A stretch of DNA of 64,000 bases from Phoenix dactylifera (GCF_009389715.1 NC_052409.1:5383775-5447774), one strand, 5' to 3'. Positions 11,474 through 38,751 are shown, numbered from the stretch's first letter. The notes: generated from the sequence alone by a model not told the origin. Made by a program: numbers and translations.

Positions 11474-14400
11474 TTAAGCCAGCTCAGCTCATCTTTCCCT
11501 ATTCTGTACTAAATTACACAGCCAGAATGACTCCCATGATCATGCCCCCAATGATGTAAAAGTAGGGAGACAGAGCAGCTTTGTATCTGTCATCTGTTAT
11601 ACTGTGACACTAATATGCATTCCTTCTGTTGTGCTTCATATGAACTCGATGAGGTCCTATCTTGAAGTCCAAGTAGCAGGGAAAGCAGATTCTAGGCTAA
11701 GTGTTTACTAGGACTCTTCAATTAAAATCTCATTTGTTTTATTTTCTTCTTTCTTTTGGTATGTAAATTCCAAGAACACGAACCCATCCTTGCAGTTCTA
11801 TTTCTTTGTTCATAATTAACTGTTTCCTTTACCAGTAATTTTGATGGGTCTCTTGTTGCTTGGCTCTGAATGTTGGTTAATGACAGACCAGATGCGGTAT
11901 GCTACGGAGGTCTTGGTCGAGGCCTCCAAATCCTGGACTTTTCAGGAATGCTGGAGTAATGACTAATAGGGGTTCTAACAGCGAGAAGTGTTTGAAGTAA
12001 GTACAATGAGGGTTGCTGTAAACTGGTCCGAACCAGGTGTCAAGTTGCTGGTGGTCATTGAAGTATCTGGCTCTTCGGATCCAAAAGATTGGATTGGATC
12101 TGTTAAAGTATCTGGCTCGTCTGCTGTTCGAACCAAAAAGATTAGATTGGATCGCTGCACATTTCTGTGGCGATGCTATAGTGGAGTTGGATAATGGCTT
12201 TGGGGAGCGCTCTGATACTAGCTCTGATATAAAACAACAAAACAATAAAGTTTACCTACTAGAGTATGTCCGACGAGGGTCTTTCCGATGGCTAAAACAA
12301 CACTCTCATGGAATAGGAGGAAGCTTGGAAGGAGCAAAGGCAGCGTAAGAGAGTCGAAAAAAAATTTATCTGGCTTATAGAGCAACAAACTCTACCGTGT
12401 TTGTTAGTAAACAGCTAATGATATAGCGTAGATCGGTTTTGAGGTAGAAGTAATTACTCAACACTCAGAGGTGAACTTACGCTCGGTATCCGGCAGAACT
12501 GGTCTAGCTTTAAAATTTTGCAGTATCCTGATTAAAATGGGTATAGTCTAGTCATATTTTTAAGCATAATTGAATATTTGTTTTTGCAGTAAATGTCTGT
12601 ACAGGTATTTCGAGTCTTGGCCGCGCATAGTGTATACATGGAGTTAGGAACAACAGTGTCTAAAAAAATCAAAACCTGGTTATTTCTTTAAAATAAAAAA
12701 AATTTCCCTACAATCATAATCAAGGTGGTGGTAAAGAGGCCGTTTCTCTAAAATTTCTCGTGTCAATCATAATCAACTGTGATTCAACATGCTAAATCCC
12801 TACAAGTAGGGTATGGATGTGTAATTTTGGGAATTCGAATTTCCAGAGAGCCATCATCTCGGGCATTAGAATCACTATGAACACACTAAATACCTCAAGT
12901 ATGAGGATTAGTGCATAAAAATTGTTATAAACTTGCAGTAGATGATAAAAAGAGGTAGTGATTATTGATATTCGATATATACCCGATATGGACACGATAT
13001 AAACATCTAAAAAACATCTAACAAGTATCGATATCGGATGTATACCCGATATGGATATTCGATATATAGCCGATATGATTCTGATTTTATAGTCAGGTAG
13101 GCCGCTAGGGACCCATATTTTATGTCTCCACAAGGAAGCATTTCTTTTAATGTTTGAGGCTCTATCACAGAGAAGAAGGAAGAATATTTCCAGATTTTAA
13201 GGTTGCATGATGCTGTTCAGCAATCTAGCATCCCAGCTAAAACCTCTGCCCATACTTCTCTGTATATTTCTTTACTCTGAAAAATGGAAAAAGGCATCCC
13301 TCTTATTTGAGCAAGATATATTCTTTAATAATGTAACAGTGAAAAAATAATGCAACAGTGAAAAGAGTTTAAGATGCTGGCATGGAATCCCACTAAAAAA
13401 ATAAGATCTTTATGTTTATGTTTTTCCCCACAAAGGTTAAAAATGTCGTTATGGTATCCCACCATAAAAAATTCGCCTGTGTCCAATTTTTGGTTCTTTA
13501 TTGTCCCAAGGCTGAAAGCATAGAAATAGTTTGGTTTCTGCTGAATGATAAAAAGAGCCCCTGGATTTCTGGTTTTCATCTTTTTCCTCAATGGAAGAGA
13601 CTGAAGAAGATCCTGAAAATATGAGGGTACTGGGATTTTTGTTCAAATTATGTACTAAAGAAATAATTCAGCAGATAAAACTAAATAGTTGTTTCAATTT
13701 GGATTTGGGGCAGTGGGCACTTAGAGCCACTCTTTGTTCTTTTCATTTTTATGCCTTCCCATCTCTTTGAAAAAAGAAACTACAGCTAATAATTATGGAG
13801 CATTAAATATATCATGGTAATTGGTGTGTACAATTTGCAACATTTTGGACCCATCCCAAGCAATTTGTATATCCTCCTGCACTGCAGAACTACCAGTGAG
13901 ACTTCCAATATTAAAGGCCAAGCACAACAGCATAACTAATTCTGCTTTTAGGCCAACCCTAGGTGCCCTGACATCAAGGATCAAGATAAGAAAATTTGTA
14001 GTTAAAACAAAAATTATGTGAACGAATTGAAGGGCAATTAGTTAGTGTTGGTAGGACTTGATTAAAATGATCATGGTGGACCAAGAGAAGCTGGAGAAAT
14101 TAGTAAGTGGGATGGGATGTATTAATTGGGATGGTTTTGGTAGAAGGGTTGTAGTCTAGTGGTGGCATGGTTCTAGTGTGGATGAGATAGTTTGTACCTG
14201 CAAGAGATTCTAGTACAGTGGAATTATTGTTATGCAAAAAAATGCCATGCACCTAACAAAAACCTAGGGGCAAGGGAAGACAAGGACCGAGGTGCTGCTG
14301 AAGAGTACGTGTATTAGGTTTACGGTAGGCAAGAGTGCTCATAAATTCGTTAGGTTTGCGAGAAAAAAATTTTCTTAGTAGAATACTTTTTCTAAAAGAC

Positions 14401-15833
14401 TGATTTTTGGAAATATGATGCATAGAAACATAATTTTGGCATGTTTGATTGAGCATCTACTTTTCTTTTACAAAATTTCTGCAAAAGTTATGTGAAATAT
14501 CAATTATATCCTTAATAAACGGAAAGACTTTATTCATGGATTTTGATAGCTTAAGGATAGTTTTGGAAAAAAAGACCTCAATTTTCAACCAGTGGGAAAG
14601 TAGCTTTTCATAACTCTCATAGATTTTTCTTTCTCATGAAACATGGAAATCTTATTCCCATGGAAATGCAACTTTTCTATATCTCTTCTTTGAAAACTTC
14701 AATCAAAAAAGAGGTCTTTCTTGGTTTTTTCATTAGCCACACTTTCTCTCTTCTTTTTTTGCAGTCCTAAGTTTCCAATGCTATGCTCGATGATGCACAA
14801 GTATACTCAAAAGCTATGGCTACCGAGCTAGCTGAGACAAAGTCAGGTCCCTTTTGCATTAAAAGTGAGAACCCAGAAAGAGCTAAAGCTATGTCCTCTT
14901 ATAACCAATTGCATAATCCTTTGATATCGGATAAGTTTTTGCGATCCAAGTAAAAATCAGCAGGTGTTTTTGGTCTACCCATGTACATGAACAAATAACC
15001 CCTTCATGAAGGATCTTTCAGCCCTACAGTAACCACCCAAACAAACGGACTGATATAGCTTACATCTCTTTATAGATGGGATATTAATGTGTTATTATGC
15101 AGCTCGGAAGGCGTATTGACCTTAAGGAATCTTCCAAAGGCCAAATGGTATAGAATTTCTATGTTAGGTGATCCGAATTGACCCACAGTTTCAAGGCAAG
15201 AATAATTGATAGAACTTTGGTGTTGAAGACATAACTATAGATATTTTTACGAGGAAAGAATGCCACTTGCATGCGAAAATAAGCAAAGACTAAAATGTTC
15301 TTCTTACATTGGAAAGGTAAATTTCACAGCCTGAACCCCCTTTCAAGTTTTATAGAAGAGGAGCCAAAAATATAGTGGAATAAGAAGGAAGATTAAGGGT
15401 GCACATAAAAGAAGGGGAGGGGCCCTCTTTTATGTAATCATGCCATTGCTGTAATTGGAGCCTCAAATAACTCTAATTGTTCAGCATCTTTGAGTTACTA
15501 GAATTCAAATTGTTGCGACACCTTAGGGAGAATAACAAAACAAGAAGAACAAAAAGAAAAAAATAAGAGAAGGACAAGAGCACACAAAATTTATGTGGTT
15601 TAGTCTATTGACATACATCCACAGACACAAACAATACAAAAGTTTCATTATCAAAAAAAAAAAATATATCTGAAGATTAAAGAGTATAAGATTATCTTAC
15701 AAACTCTAGCCTATAATACGCCCGATCTCTAGAATACTCAATTGTTCTCTTCTCTTAGGATTTCAAGAGATATATATAATATAGTAAATTGAATTAAACT
15801 CAAACTAGTATCCCTACAAGAATCAAGTTAAGC
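11474..15833. other. PP2C 3' flank and intergenic spacer
   Basis: The first 250 bases are probably the PP2C 3' UTR. Beyond, I see only decayed repetitive DNA: a partial internal duplication near 12055-12155 (two GTATCTGGCTC blocks, each followed by an AAAAGATT.GATTGGATC block), short ATATCGG/CCGATAT repeats at 12960-13080, and AT-rich sequence. No gene could be supported on either strand. Confidence 0.5.
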
Positions 15834-15981
15834 TAATATATAACCAGTGTTCTAAGTCGATGTATACTTGAACTGGTATCTGAATATAGATTCGATCTTC
15901 TAGAACTTAATATATAACCAGTGTTCTAAGTCGATGTATACTTGAACTGGTATCTGAATATAGATTCGATCTTCTAGAACT
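15834..15981. repeat. 74-bp exact tandem duplication
   Basis: A 74-base unit starting TAATATATAACCAGTG and ending TTCTAGAACT occurs twice head to tail with no visible difference. Identity suggests a recent duplication or an assembly artefact. It sits in AT-rich DNA preceded by an LTR-end-like stretch (ACAAAATTTATGTGGTTTAG at about 15584). Confidence 0.85.
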
Positions 15982-16503
15982 TATAACTTAAGACATACTC
16001 AACACAAATTAGTTACTAGCCACAAAATAAGTCTAAGATACATTTCCACATGAGGTTGCGATCAGAATATCTGAGGCAAGACCAGTGACAAACTTCACCT
16101 CAGATGCAGTACATAGTAAGTGGTTCTGTGGTTTACTTCACTTCCAAAAACAAGGACACATCCCACAGCGAGTTCAGAAGCAGTAAAACAGGCATGCCGA
16201 TGACTGTAAAATGTTTCCCTCTCTTCCAAAATACTAGAAAAACCAACTGATATGAACTCTGATTGAATTCTTTAGATTGCCAAACTTGCAAGACTATAGG
16301 GAAATTGGTGTCAAGATGTTCATAGATCATTCTTTCTAGTATCTATAATTGGACGTTCAGTTCTGGCAAGAAGCAAAATTTATCAATGAAATAACGAAAT
16401 GATTCATACGAACAAGAACATGCACACATCATGCTCTTATGATTTACAGAATGGTCAATAAAAACTACTAGTCTTCATCTCAGCCATAATTTACAAAATG
16501 AGA

Positions 16504-18272
16504 CTAGAAATCGCGCCTACATAGTGGACAAGAACCATGCTTGATGAGCCAGCTATCAATGCATGGTAAGTGGAAGATGTGCCGGCAATGAGGCAAGCTC
16601 CTTGCTGTTTCTCCAGTCTGAAAGTCCTGAAAAAAAAAGAGGGAAACAAGATCATTTTTGGATCATCAGCTATCGAAGAACCACCTCTCAGTCGAAGCAA
16701 AAAAAAAAAATGCAATATCCTAAGAATCTCACAGGAGGGCCAACCTGAAGGCAGACAGCACACACAATTCTCTCCCCGGAGGCATCCACATTGTCCTCCA
16801 TTGTGATTTTGATCTTGGGGAGCCTGTCCACAGAAGCCTTTTCCATGCCTTTCACACCCCCAGTTTCGAAGATATCGAGAGCCTCTCTGAAGGGTGAGCT
16901 CACAGCACTCATCTGCTCAATATGACACAAATTATCAAGAGGTCCTGTAATATATGGAACTGTTTCTCTTCAATCTAGCAAAATTTAAGTTGCCTAAAGT
17001 TGTTGATACCTGACTCTGCACTGCACTCTGCACTGCTGGATTGACCTTGTCGCGAACAAGCCTTCCACTCAAAAGACTACAGATTATGTCAATCTGAAAA
17101 TATCAAGGTATCAAATCTGAATCAGAAAGTATTATAATGAAGGCATTATTTCATTATTTGGCATGCATCAAGTTTTCCAATCAAATATCTTGCGTGCTGT
17201 AGTTCAAGAATTATGTCACAAGCAATGCTGACACTGGGTATGATTAAAATCTAAAACAAGGCAAGAGAAGTAACACTGGCTTTAAGGAAGCTAAAGGATC
17301 TTTCAAGTCTATAAACAAGTTGCTTCCACTTCAAGAGGATTGCTAGATACAAGTATACGGGATGCTGTTTTAGATATTCTCTCTCTATTCCAGAGTTTGT
17401 TTCTGATGATTTCGACTTACCACATACAGGATACTCAAGATTCCTGATTCATTGGAACGCCACAGGGTCACAGATTTTTCAACAACTTCCATGGAGAAAA
17501 GAGCTCCAGAAATAGCTCCAACTCCAATCCCCCGGAATACACCGCTCTCCGTTGCTAGGCCTATCAAACCGCCAGTCACCGCCCCTACAAATAAACCCAC
17601 TGCAGCCAAAAAAAAAAACAGAAGAAGAAACAACAAAGCGGAATTAAAATCTGACTAAGTTAGATTGGTCTTCATAGAGAACAACAGCTAAACTGAAAGT
17701 GAAAATTACAAGATGAAGTTCTGAGTTTAGAGCAAAATCCTTCAAAAACCAAAATTTTTTGTATTCATCATAGAGTTCAGAATCAATGAAGGATATATAA
17801 ACATCGTCAATTTCATCAGAAAAAAAAAACAAAAAATTTCCAATCTTTTTCCTTTTAATCACTCTGTTTTCCATGCCCAATCAATTTCCATCTCCAAGAC
17901 TCCATCTTTTTCGAATAGAATCCACGGAAATGCCGTTAAAAACATAAAAGAACAGAAACCCCCAATAAAACCGGACAAAAATTCCATTTAGGTACAGAAG
18001 TAGATCCAAAAGCAGCGCTCTGTTGAGTACTAGCATCGACCAAGATTTGACTTTTTTGCGAAATTGCAGCCCAAAACGACAGGAAAGCAACAGAAAAGAG
18101 GGCCAAGCAACAAACCTATGGCAAAGATGCATGTAACCATGCCACAGAAGAGTCTTCCTGCTATTCGGGAACCCACGGAGCACCACCTGTCTCTTCCCCT
18201 GCCACCCCTGTTTCCAGAAAGAGTAGAAGAAGAGGAAGAGAAGGGATAGGAAGTAGCATCAGAGAAATCCAT
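16504..18272 (-). CDS. RING-H2 E3 ubiquitin ligase, NEP1-interacting protein (NIP) type
   Basis: Membrane-anchored RING-H2 protein of the NEP1-interacting protein family; Arabidopsis relatives anchor the plastid polymerase RPOTmp to thylakoids and are presumed E3 ligases. Exons in transcript order: 18272-18116, 17599-17421, 17093-17010, 16912-16745, 16626-16504; all introns have GT-AG ends and phases agree, giving 236 residues, usual for the family. After a Ser-rich N-terminus come hydrophobic, glycine-rich membrane segments at about residues 42-70 ([20 protein letters not shown]) and 75-95 ([15 protein letters not shown]). The RING-H2 ligands are C191, C194, C210, H212, H215, C218, C229, C232, with the conserved W222. 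The protein ends CPLCRRDF. I chose ATG 18272; a longer in-frame start lies beyond a TATA-like element at 18321-18327 and would probably be outside the transcript. Confidence 0.9.
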
Positions 18273-18320
18273 GGCTGTTCGTATTCGTGAGATGGGCTCA
18301 GGGGAAAAGTTGATCCGGAA

Positions 18321-18327
18321 TATATAA
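18321..18327 (-). promoter_or_regulatory. candidate TATA box of the NIP-type gene
   Basis: On the minus strand the sequence reads TTATATATT about 50 bases before the chosen ATG. The spacing would give a short leader. It is a motif match only. Confidence 0.35.
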
Positions 18328-18599
18328 GGATCCAAGGGAGGAGAGAGCGATTGGCTGTTAGAAACCTTGGTCGTTAAGAGAAGCAGGGGTAGAAGAAAGA
18401 ACGGGGAAAGGAAAAGTCGGTAACCCAACCAACCTCACAATTAATGCCGTCTGTCTCACACGCGGTGAGTCCGGTATTCATCTCAGAGAAGAAAAAAATA
18501 TCTTTCCTTGGATGCAGAGGAGTCGAGGAAGGTTCTGTTGACCGACAAACTCTTGTCTTGTCCAAATAGTCAAATGAACACTTGAACACTGCATCGCGA

Positions 18600-20277
18600 A
18601 AGGGCCAAGAAACCGGTTTTGGATTATCTTTGGGTTGGTTTAGTTAAACTACCCATATTTTTGTTAATGAATCAGCCGGAATTTTGGAAATGCATTGGCT
18701 TTTGACTTCATAATCGGAGATCACCTAGCAATCGATCCATCATAGGTTTTCGGGTACTTTTTAGGTGATTTAGCTTAAAGATCCTTGAGGTAATTGATAG
18801 AGAAAGGATTGAAATTTTTTATAACATTATGCAATAACATTAATGAACCAATCTTATCTTAGCTAGTTGGCACATCTCTCCATTTGAGAAATGTCTAGGG
18901 CATTCAGTAACTCAATTGATCTCCATCTTGAAAAATAAACGTCGCTTTTTCATTAAGCATTTGAAGCTAGCATATTGAACATTTTTGGCAATCTACAAAA
19001 TTTCTTATAATCTCTTATTTGAATCACCATTCTGTTAATGCGTTGCTCTTGTTCTTCTGTTGTTGCTAAGAATTTTACAGGTATCTGTCGGGGCATGAAC
19101 AAAGACAATTTGTTTTTCCCTAAGGTGGACGTTGGGACCACAATTTGATTTCATTAACTATATGAAATTAGAGAGAATACAACCAGCCTTTTACTAATTT
19201 TGAGCCATTATTTGCACTTTTTCTTGTTGATAACATGATGATAGTAAGATCATTAGGTCCTTTCACCGGTGCAAGCTTTCAAAACTAAAAATTTATCGGA
19301 CTTAGAAAAAGTCTAGAAAGAAAGAACAGGTAGGATGTGCATAGATCTGGGTGGAATCTCTCTGCTAATATTGATATCTATCATGTTCTGGAATATAATT
19401 TTATTTGTTCATCTCTTGCATTAGTCATAGATTATAAGACGAAGTGTGAGGATCCGTAAGAGTGAGAGCGTGTATTTAGTCCCACATCGATTATTCGTTG
19501 AATAGATATTGAAAATTTATACAGAATTAACAAATCAAAATAATATTTTTTGACTAATTATTTTAAATGAGATTCTGAGTTGTTACATAAATGAACAGCT
19601 AAGATGAACTTCATGAGATGTTATGGTATGGTGGTTGCAGATGATCTCTCACTTCATTAACCGTCAGCATGTCATGTCCATGGAGTTGTCTTGTGTTTTA
19701 GACCATTAAAAAACAAGGAGACTTGTAGCTATCACACAACAGCTTCCTAGACCAGACATGACTCTTCATCTTTATGAATCAAAACTTAAAGCATAATTAA
19801 TCAAATCAAAACTTAGAGCACAATAAATCAGCCTTAGTCCAATGTAATTATTATAAGTCATGTCTATTTCAATATAAAGTCATTCCTCTCCTCCCAATCA
19901 CACTCTTTGGATCGTGGGTTCAAGCCTAACTCACCTGTAAACAATCACGAGAAACAATACTGAATAAAAAAACATAAGAAAAACTGTCACTGGGAGCAAA
20001 TGGAAGGCCATAAACAACGGTTGCTTGGGCCCCTCGGTTTGGATTTCAATGGGAATTGCCGGTACTGGGTTATCGTACGAGCGGGTCCTCTTTTTTTTTT
20101 TCTCTAAATGGCACCGATGGTTGTCATGGGTCACCTTCGTGGGTACAAGTTGGGGCGTTGGCAATTATAGTCCACACCACCTGTACCAACGTGGCGGTCC
20201 TCTACGTCAATCACTTTTTCTGCAGATGAATCACCAAGATGATAAATGAGCCCATAAAAGGCAGACAATATGGTTGG
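18600..20277. other. intergenic, decayed repeats
   Basis: No gene recognised. Near 19475-19490 the motif TTTAGTCCCACATCGATT resembles the conserved TAGTCCCACATCGG block found in plant TRIM and LTR ends; related text recurs near 29550 and 39900, pointing to one repeat family scattered here. Confidence 0.4.
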
Positions 20278-20810
20278 TAAGGCTACAATTGGGTCAGGCT
20301 GAACCATTGCCTGATCCGATCTTATTCATTTTAGAGGACTCATGAGGCTAGATCAGGTCCTAACATTGAACTCTTTTCATTTTTCGGGCTGGATCGGGTT
20401 CTAATATTAGACCCTTTTTATTTTTCGGATCAAATTTAGATTTACTGAATTCAGACCCGATCCGATCCGTTCAAATTTCAAGTTTTCAATATTATGACAA
20501 GAATCGATCCGACTCGAATCTATAAAATTGTTTGGGCCCGCGAGCTGGGTGCAAACACAAGTTTTGAAGTCATGGATGGGTTGATCCGAATCGGACCCGA
20601 TTTTTTGGGTTGGATTCGGATTATACATAGACCCAACCCAATCCGAATGACTCGTTAGATTAAAAATTGTAGCGGTGGACCCAACCCTACATGATCTTTT
20701 ATTTGATTGGGTCTGGATCCAAAATTAGAATTCGAATAAAAAATAGACTTGAGTTGAGGTCAGTTATAATCTGACCGGATCCGATCCGACCAGACTTATT
20801 TGCATCCTTA
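20278..20810. mobile_element. fold-back-like insertion rich in GATCCG motifs
   Basis: The left edge TAAGGCTACAATTGGGTCAGG pairs imperfectly with the reverse complement of the right edge, TAAGGATGCAAATAAGTCTGG. The interior is full of GGATCCG, GACCCGATCC and GGATCGGGT words in both orientations, which can fold back on themselves. No open frame. I could not fix a target-site duplication, so the class is uncertain. Confidence 0.45.
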
Positions 20811-20942
20811 ATTGTTGGTTGGCATAGTGGCACTAATTTCTCACATGCATATAGCCTCTTGAGGAGGTATAAGGTATTGGTTATAGGATTTTTTTTTTTT
20901 ATAAAAAAAACCCTTTTTCATAGCCTAAGTTAGTAAGCTATG

Positions 20943-20962
20943 CTCTCTCTCTCTCTCTCTCT
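20943..20962. repeat. (CT)n microsatellite
   Basis: Ten CT units in intergenic DNA, preceded by an A/T homopolymer region at 20890-20912. Confidence 0.85.
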
Positions 20963-21405
20963 CACTAGAAATAATATTCGCATTTTGCGCATGGAAGGAA
21001 GGAATCAATTTATTAGCTGCTATCCCTCCACTTTAGAAATCAAAAACTCCAGCATTATAACAAAAATTAGTCCGAGCCTTGATATCTATTAGAATATTCT
21101 TTTTTAAGAATTAAAGGAAGGCTAGTTGAAATTGAGGGAAGATACAACCCTAATCCAGATTATCTGTATCAAAAGTGATGACTTTATCAACAAAGTCAAT
21201 TCGCTTTCAAAATCTGTTAAAGATTCTGAACATATGCTTTTATTTTAATAAAAATATATAATTAGTTTTATAAATACTCACAAATAAATTTGAAACCCCA
21301 ATAAAAAAAATACCATTTTTTGCCGTCAGTCATATGATCACAGTTAATTTATCTTCTCTTCCACGTGCCGAATGCTAGTATTAGCGGTGTCTTCTTTTGC
21401 ATTTG

Positions 21406-22062
21406 AAAAAGTCTCAATTTTTTTTGTTCTTCACCTAGGAGTCTCCATCCTCGAGCTTCCTCAAGGTCAATTTGATGAAATCTATCTCAGATGGAGGTAC
21501 GCGGGGTAGTACGGAGTTTGTTATCAGAAACCTAAACGTCAGGATGATAGCAGTAGGTGGTTGTCAGCTATTCGATGTTTCAGTTTTTGATGCAGAGTTG
21601 AGGGCTGCGTGGGCAGGCCTTCGACATATCCGGCTAGGTTTGCGAGCTTACTCAATCATTATGGAGGGCGACTCGGCCACGGTTATCAGATGAATCCAAG
21701 AGGTTCGAGGGGTGCAGATGACGACCACCCTCTGTTTTATGACATCTGAGCCGCAACGAGAGATGGAGTGACCTTTTAGGCCAAACATGTCTTTCATGAA
21801 ACTAATGGGGCTGTGGATTAGGTGGCCGCCTATGTGGCTAACTATACGGATAGTACCGTGTGGGCTAGAGATGAGGAGCTACCTCAGACATTCCATGATA
21901 TTATGTTTTCTGATTTTATTGAGTGCATTCATACATGTTAGATATGAATCGCCCGTTCTAGCCAAAAAAAAAAAAAAGAAAAAAAAAAAAGGAGGAGGAG
22001 GAGGAGGAGGAGGAGGAGGAAAAAGAAAAGGGCAAAAAAAAAAAAAAAAAAAGGCTCAATTT
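21406..22062 (+). mobile_element. 5'-truncated LINE copy with RNase H remnant
   Basis: From about 21440 the plus strand reads SSFLKVN..., FVIRNLNVRMIAVGGCQLFD, AELRAAWAGLRHIRLG and IIMEGDSATVIR, the RNase H domain of a plant non-LTR retrotransposon; a TGA and frame changes follow, then relics of LPQTFHDIMFSDFIECIHT just before an A-rich tail (21962-22052) that includes a GGA run. Flanking 15-base direct repeats (21406-21420 and 22048-22062, one mismatch, AAAAAGKCTCAATTT) are the expected target-site duplication. Dead copy. Confidence 0.8.
21990..22020. repeat. (GGA)n microsatellite in LINE tail
   Basis: About ten GGA units between two poly-A stretches, probably expanded within the A-rich LINE tail. 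Confidence 0.85.
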
Positions 22063-22339
22063 GGTGGTCAGGCTTGGCTTGTAGCCTTTTTCAGTTTCGA
22101 GCTGAACGAAGGCTACCTCGATAAATGCCACGCGTCAAGAGTGGGCATCAGACGGCCGCTTAGACTCCGGGCTCGGATCCCTCCCAGATTCCAACCAACG
22201 GTCGAATTTTCCTCCGGACAGAACGCAAAGGTGTCGGCAAGGCTTCCTTTCGAGTCTCCACCCCCGCTCCCTCCCTCCTCCAAGCTTCCTATAAACCTAC
22301 GACCGAACCAACGGTCGAATTCCCAAACCCCAGGTGTTG

Positions 22340-22864
22340 ATGCTGCCCTTCCTTATTACCTTTATGGCTTCATCTCCGCCATTGAGAGCATGCTCCCTCC
22401 TCCAATCCACCCCGGAAGGCAGAGCCATCCATGCCCGCATCCTCAAAGCCGGACTAGAAGCCTATCATAGATTTGTTACAAGCTCTCTCCTTGGTTTCTA
22501 ATCTCAGCAAGTGTTTGATGGAGCCAGTGGGAAGGATCCAACACTCAAAACTGCCATGCCCAAGGTCTATGTTGAGCACGGTGACGTTGCTAAAGCTAGG
22601 GTCTTGTTCAATGAGATGAATGTAAAAGATTTGACGATCGCTTGGAATGCGATGATAACTGGCTATGCTCAATTTGGCCTCCCAAAGGACTCTCTTGAAC
22701 TATTTCGGGGAATGCAGATTTCCATGTTGAGACCTAATGAGGTGACACTGATTGGTGCCCTGTCGATCATGCTCGAAGATGCTTTCATTGCATGTTGCAT
22801 GGTGGGTATTCTTTCTCGTGTGGGGCATCCTTTAATTCGAATCTGTTGCTTGTGCTTGTGGTGA
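22340..22864 (+). pseudogene. pentatricopeptide repeat (PPR) protein fragment
   Basis: PPR proteins bind organellar RNA. From ATG 22340 (or 22364) the frame gives LLQSTPEGRAIHARILKAGL and FVTSSLLGF, typical for the start of a PLS-class PPR, then an in-frame TAA at 22499-22501. The same frame resumes with QQVFDGAS, and DVAKARVLFNEM, AWNAMITGYAQFGLPKDSLE and RPNEVTLIGALS, which is one clear PPR motif plus part of the next. Full-length relatives run to 500 or more residues with many repeats; here only two or three remain, the stretch between helices at 22499 is shortened, and the end reads into unrelated sequence. The LINE copy directly upstream marks the locus as disturbed. I call it a truncated pseudogene. 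Confidence 0.75.
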
Positions 22865-24677
22865 CTTGCTACATGGTTGCTTCACTTATGGCTATTTTGA
22901 TCTTGTTCCGGGAGCTGCAGTGTCTTAACGGAGCTTGAACCATGGGAAGAGGGTCGGCACTTTGCATTCTTAAACATTTATTATATGATTGGTAGATAGA
23001 AGATTCCATGAGGTATGTAAGGTGATTGATGAGATGGGTGTCAAGCAATCTAGTGATATATCTTCTACGACTGAGGGAGAAGCATCGTTCATGAGTTTCG
23101 AGCAGGACATAGATCACATGGCCAATCTAGTGATATATATATATTCTACGATTGAGAAGATCGGTTCAAATTTGGAGCTTCTCGACAAGCAACTTAATTG
23201 AAGCAATATCGTGCGGAAGGGATCTGAGAAAAAGCAAGCCAACCAAAAGAACTAAGCATATTTAAACTCCTTAGTGATACAACACACAGAAGATCCCCCT
23301 CTCCTAACAATATATATTTCATGCTTCGTATTAAGAAATTTCTGATTTGATAAGTTTTTGAGAGATCTCATGCAATTGGATGCTCTGAATGGAGTGAAAA
23401 AGACAATGTTGAAGACATGCTCTCATGTGCAATACATGGTCATGCTAGACTTTGTTGATAATTGAAAATATTATTGAAGTTAAGCAGAAGGTTAATGTTA
23501 AAAACTAACAGTAGGGAGTGCGAATTTAGAGATATGGACCAATAACTTAATTGACAGTGTCTGGGGAGTGAAAAAGGACAATACATTTGAGATAGATTCT
23601 TGTGTTCGATACAAAGTCATGCCAGCTGGTACTGGCAAGTGAAAATTTTATCGAGATCAAGCAGAGGGCTAGTGTCAATCTTATAGGAATCGTTCATCTT
23701 GGGTTCGATTTTGTAAGATCCATGCCTGATATTATTGGAGGGCAGTCTTAATTTGGGACCAGTGGCCAGCCCAGGATCTTAATGTTGGGTATGGTCTAGG
23801 TCTTACTCGGTTTGGGGATGGCTTGATTCCTTCCAGCATCCTAGTCCAATGGTCCCTATATGGTCAAAGTCTAAAGAAGTATGATGATATATAAACGGAC
23901 AAATCTTCAGTAGTTCTTAGCATTCGCAACCATATAAATAATGATCTTCAAGTAAATAAATCATCGATTTGTTGTTCTATATCTACATTATCGATCTTTC
24001 TTGTATGTGTCTCGTCTACTTTCAGTTCATCAGTTTTCCAGACCTAGTTATCAACAAGTGAAGCAGATGTATTCTTCATAATCTCTAGTTAAATTAATTT
24101 TAGATTGATGATTGTCAAGAACTGTTCCTGCTTGATTCTTACTTCAAATAATCACTCTGGCTTCTGATCAAAGCTGAGAAATCTATGCAGTGCAAGAGTT
24201 CAAAATGTAAACAGGAAGAATGAAAACTAGTTCGGATCAGATAAATTCTGGTTATTAGACTGCTGAGTACTGATTCAAAAACACAGCATACCGAGTAACA
24301 GCTGGTAAAACAGGGATATCACAATGTGATTGGCAGAAGCCAATTAGAAGCAGATAGAAGTTCCTAAAAGGGCAATTAGTGGTAACCGCTGACATCTGAA
24401 AGGCCATCTCCATCTCACTGCTTTTGCAGTTGGCAAATGCAAATGGGAAAAGGGGAAAAGAAGATCAAATTATCAAACAGTGATTATCCATTAAAAACTC
24501 AAAACTCATCAGGCATTGTTCGCAGAATCCACCATCGAACCGGATGGGTAAAAATACTACAGATTCACACTCCAAACAACAAACTTTTCATTTGCTAGAC
24601 TTCCTCACTTCAGGCAATCCTACTAAAATTTATGTTTCATACTACCAACCAGAACCCTTCATAATGAAATAATGCTA
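22865..24677. other. intergenic spacer between PPR relic and AK6
   Basis: No gene recognised. A small open frame at 22989-23201 (+) lacks recognisable motifs. Between 23370 and 23700 two similar passages (each mentioning GACAATGTTGAAGAC- or GACAATACATTTGAGAT-like text and then a GAAAAT.TTATTGA.GT.AAGCAGA block) look like a decayed duplication. The last few hundred bases are probably the AK6 3' UTR. Confidence 0.4.

Positions 24678-38751
<14,074 letters not shown>

Noticed and set aside
13793..13984. Minus-strand frame with GLKAELVMLLCLAFNIG, perhaps another RNase H
   Set aside because: Only one helix-like motif fits; no active-site pattern or tail was found, so I do not claim a LINE.
18273..18428. 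Longer start of the RING gene (MGYRLFLSPFF...)
   Set aside because: It would lie upstream of the TATA-like element and adds a non-conserved hydrophobic stretch; the start at 18272 gives the usual family length.
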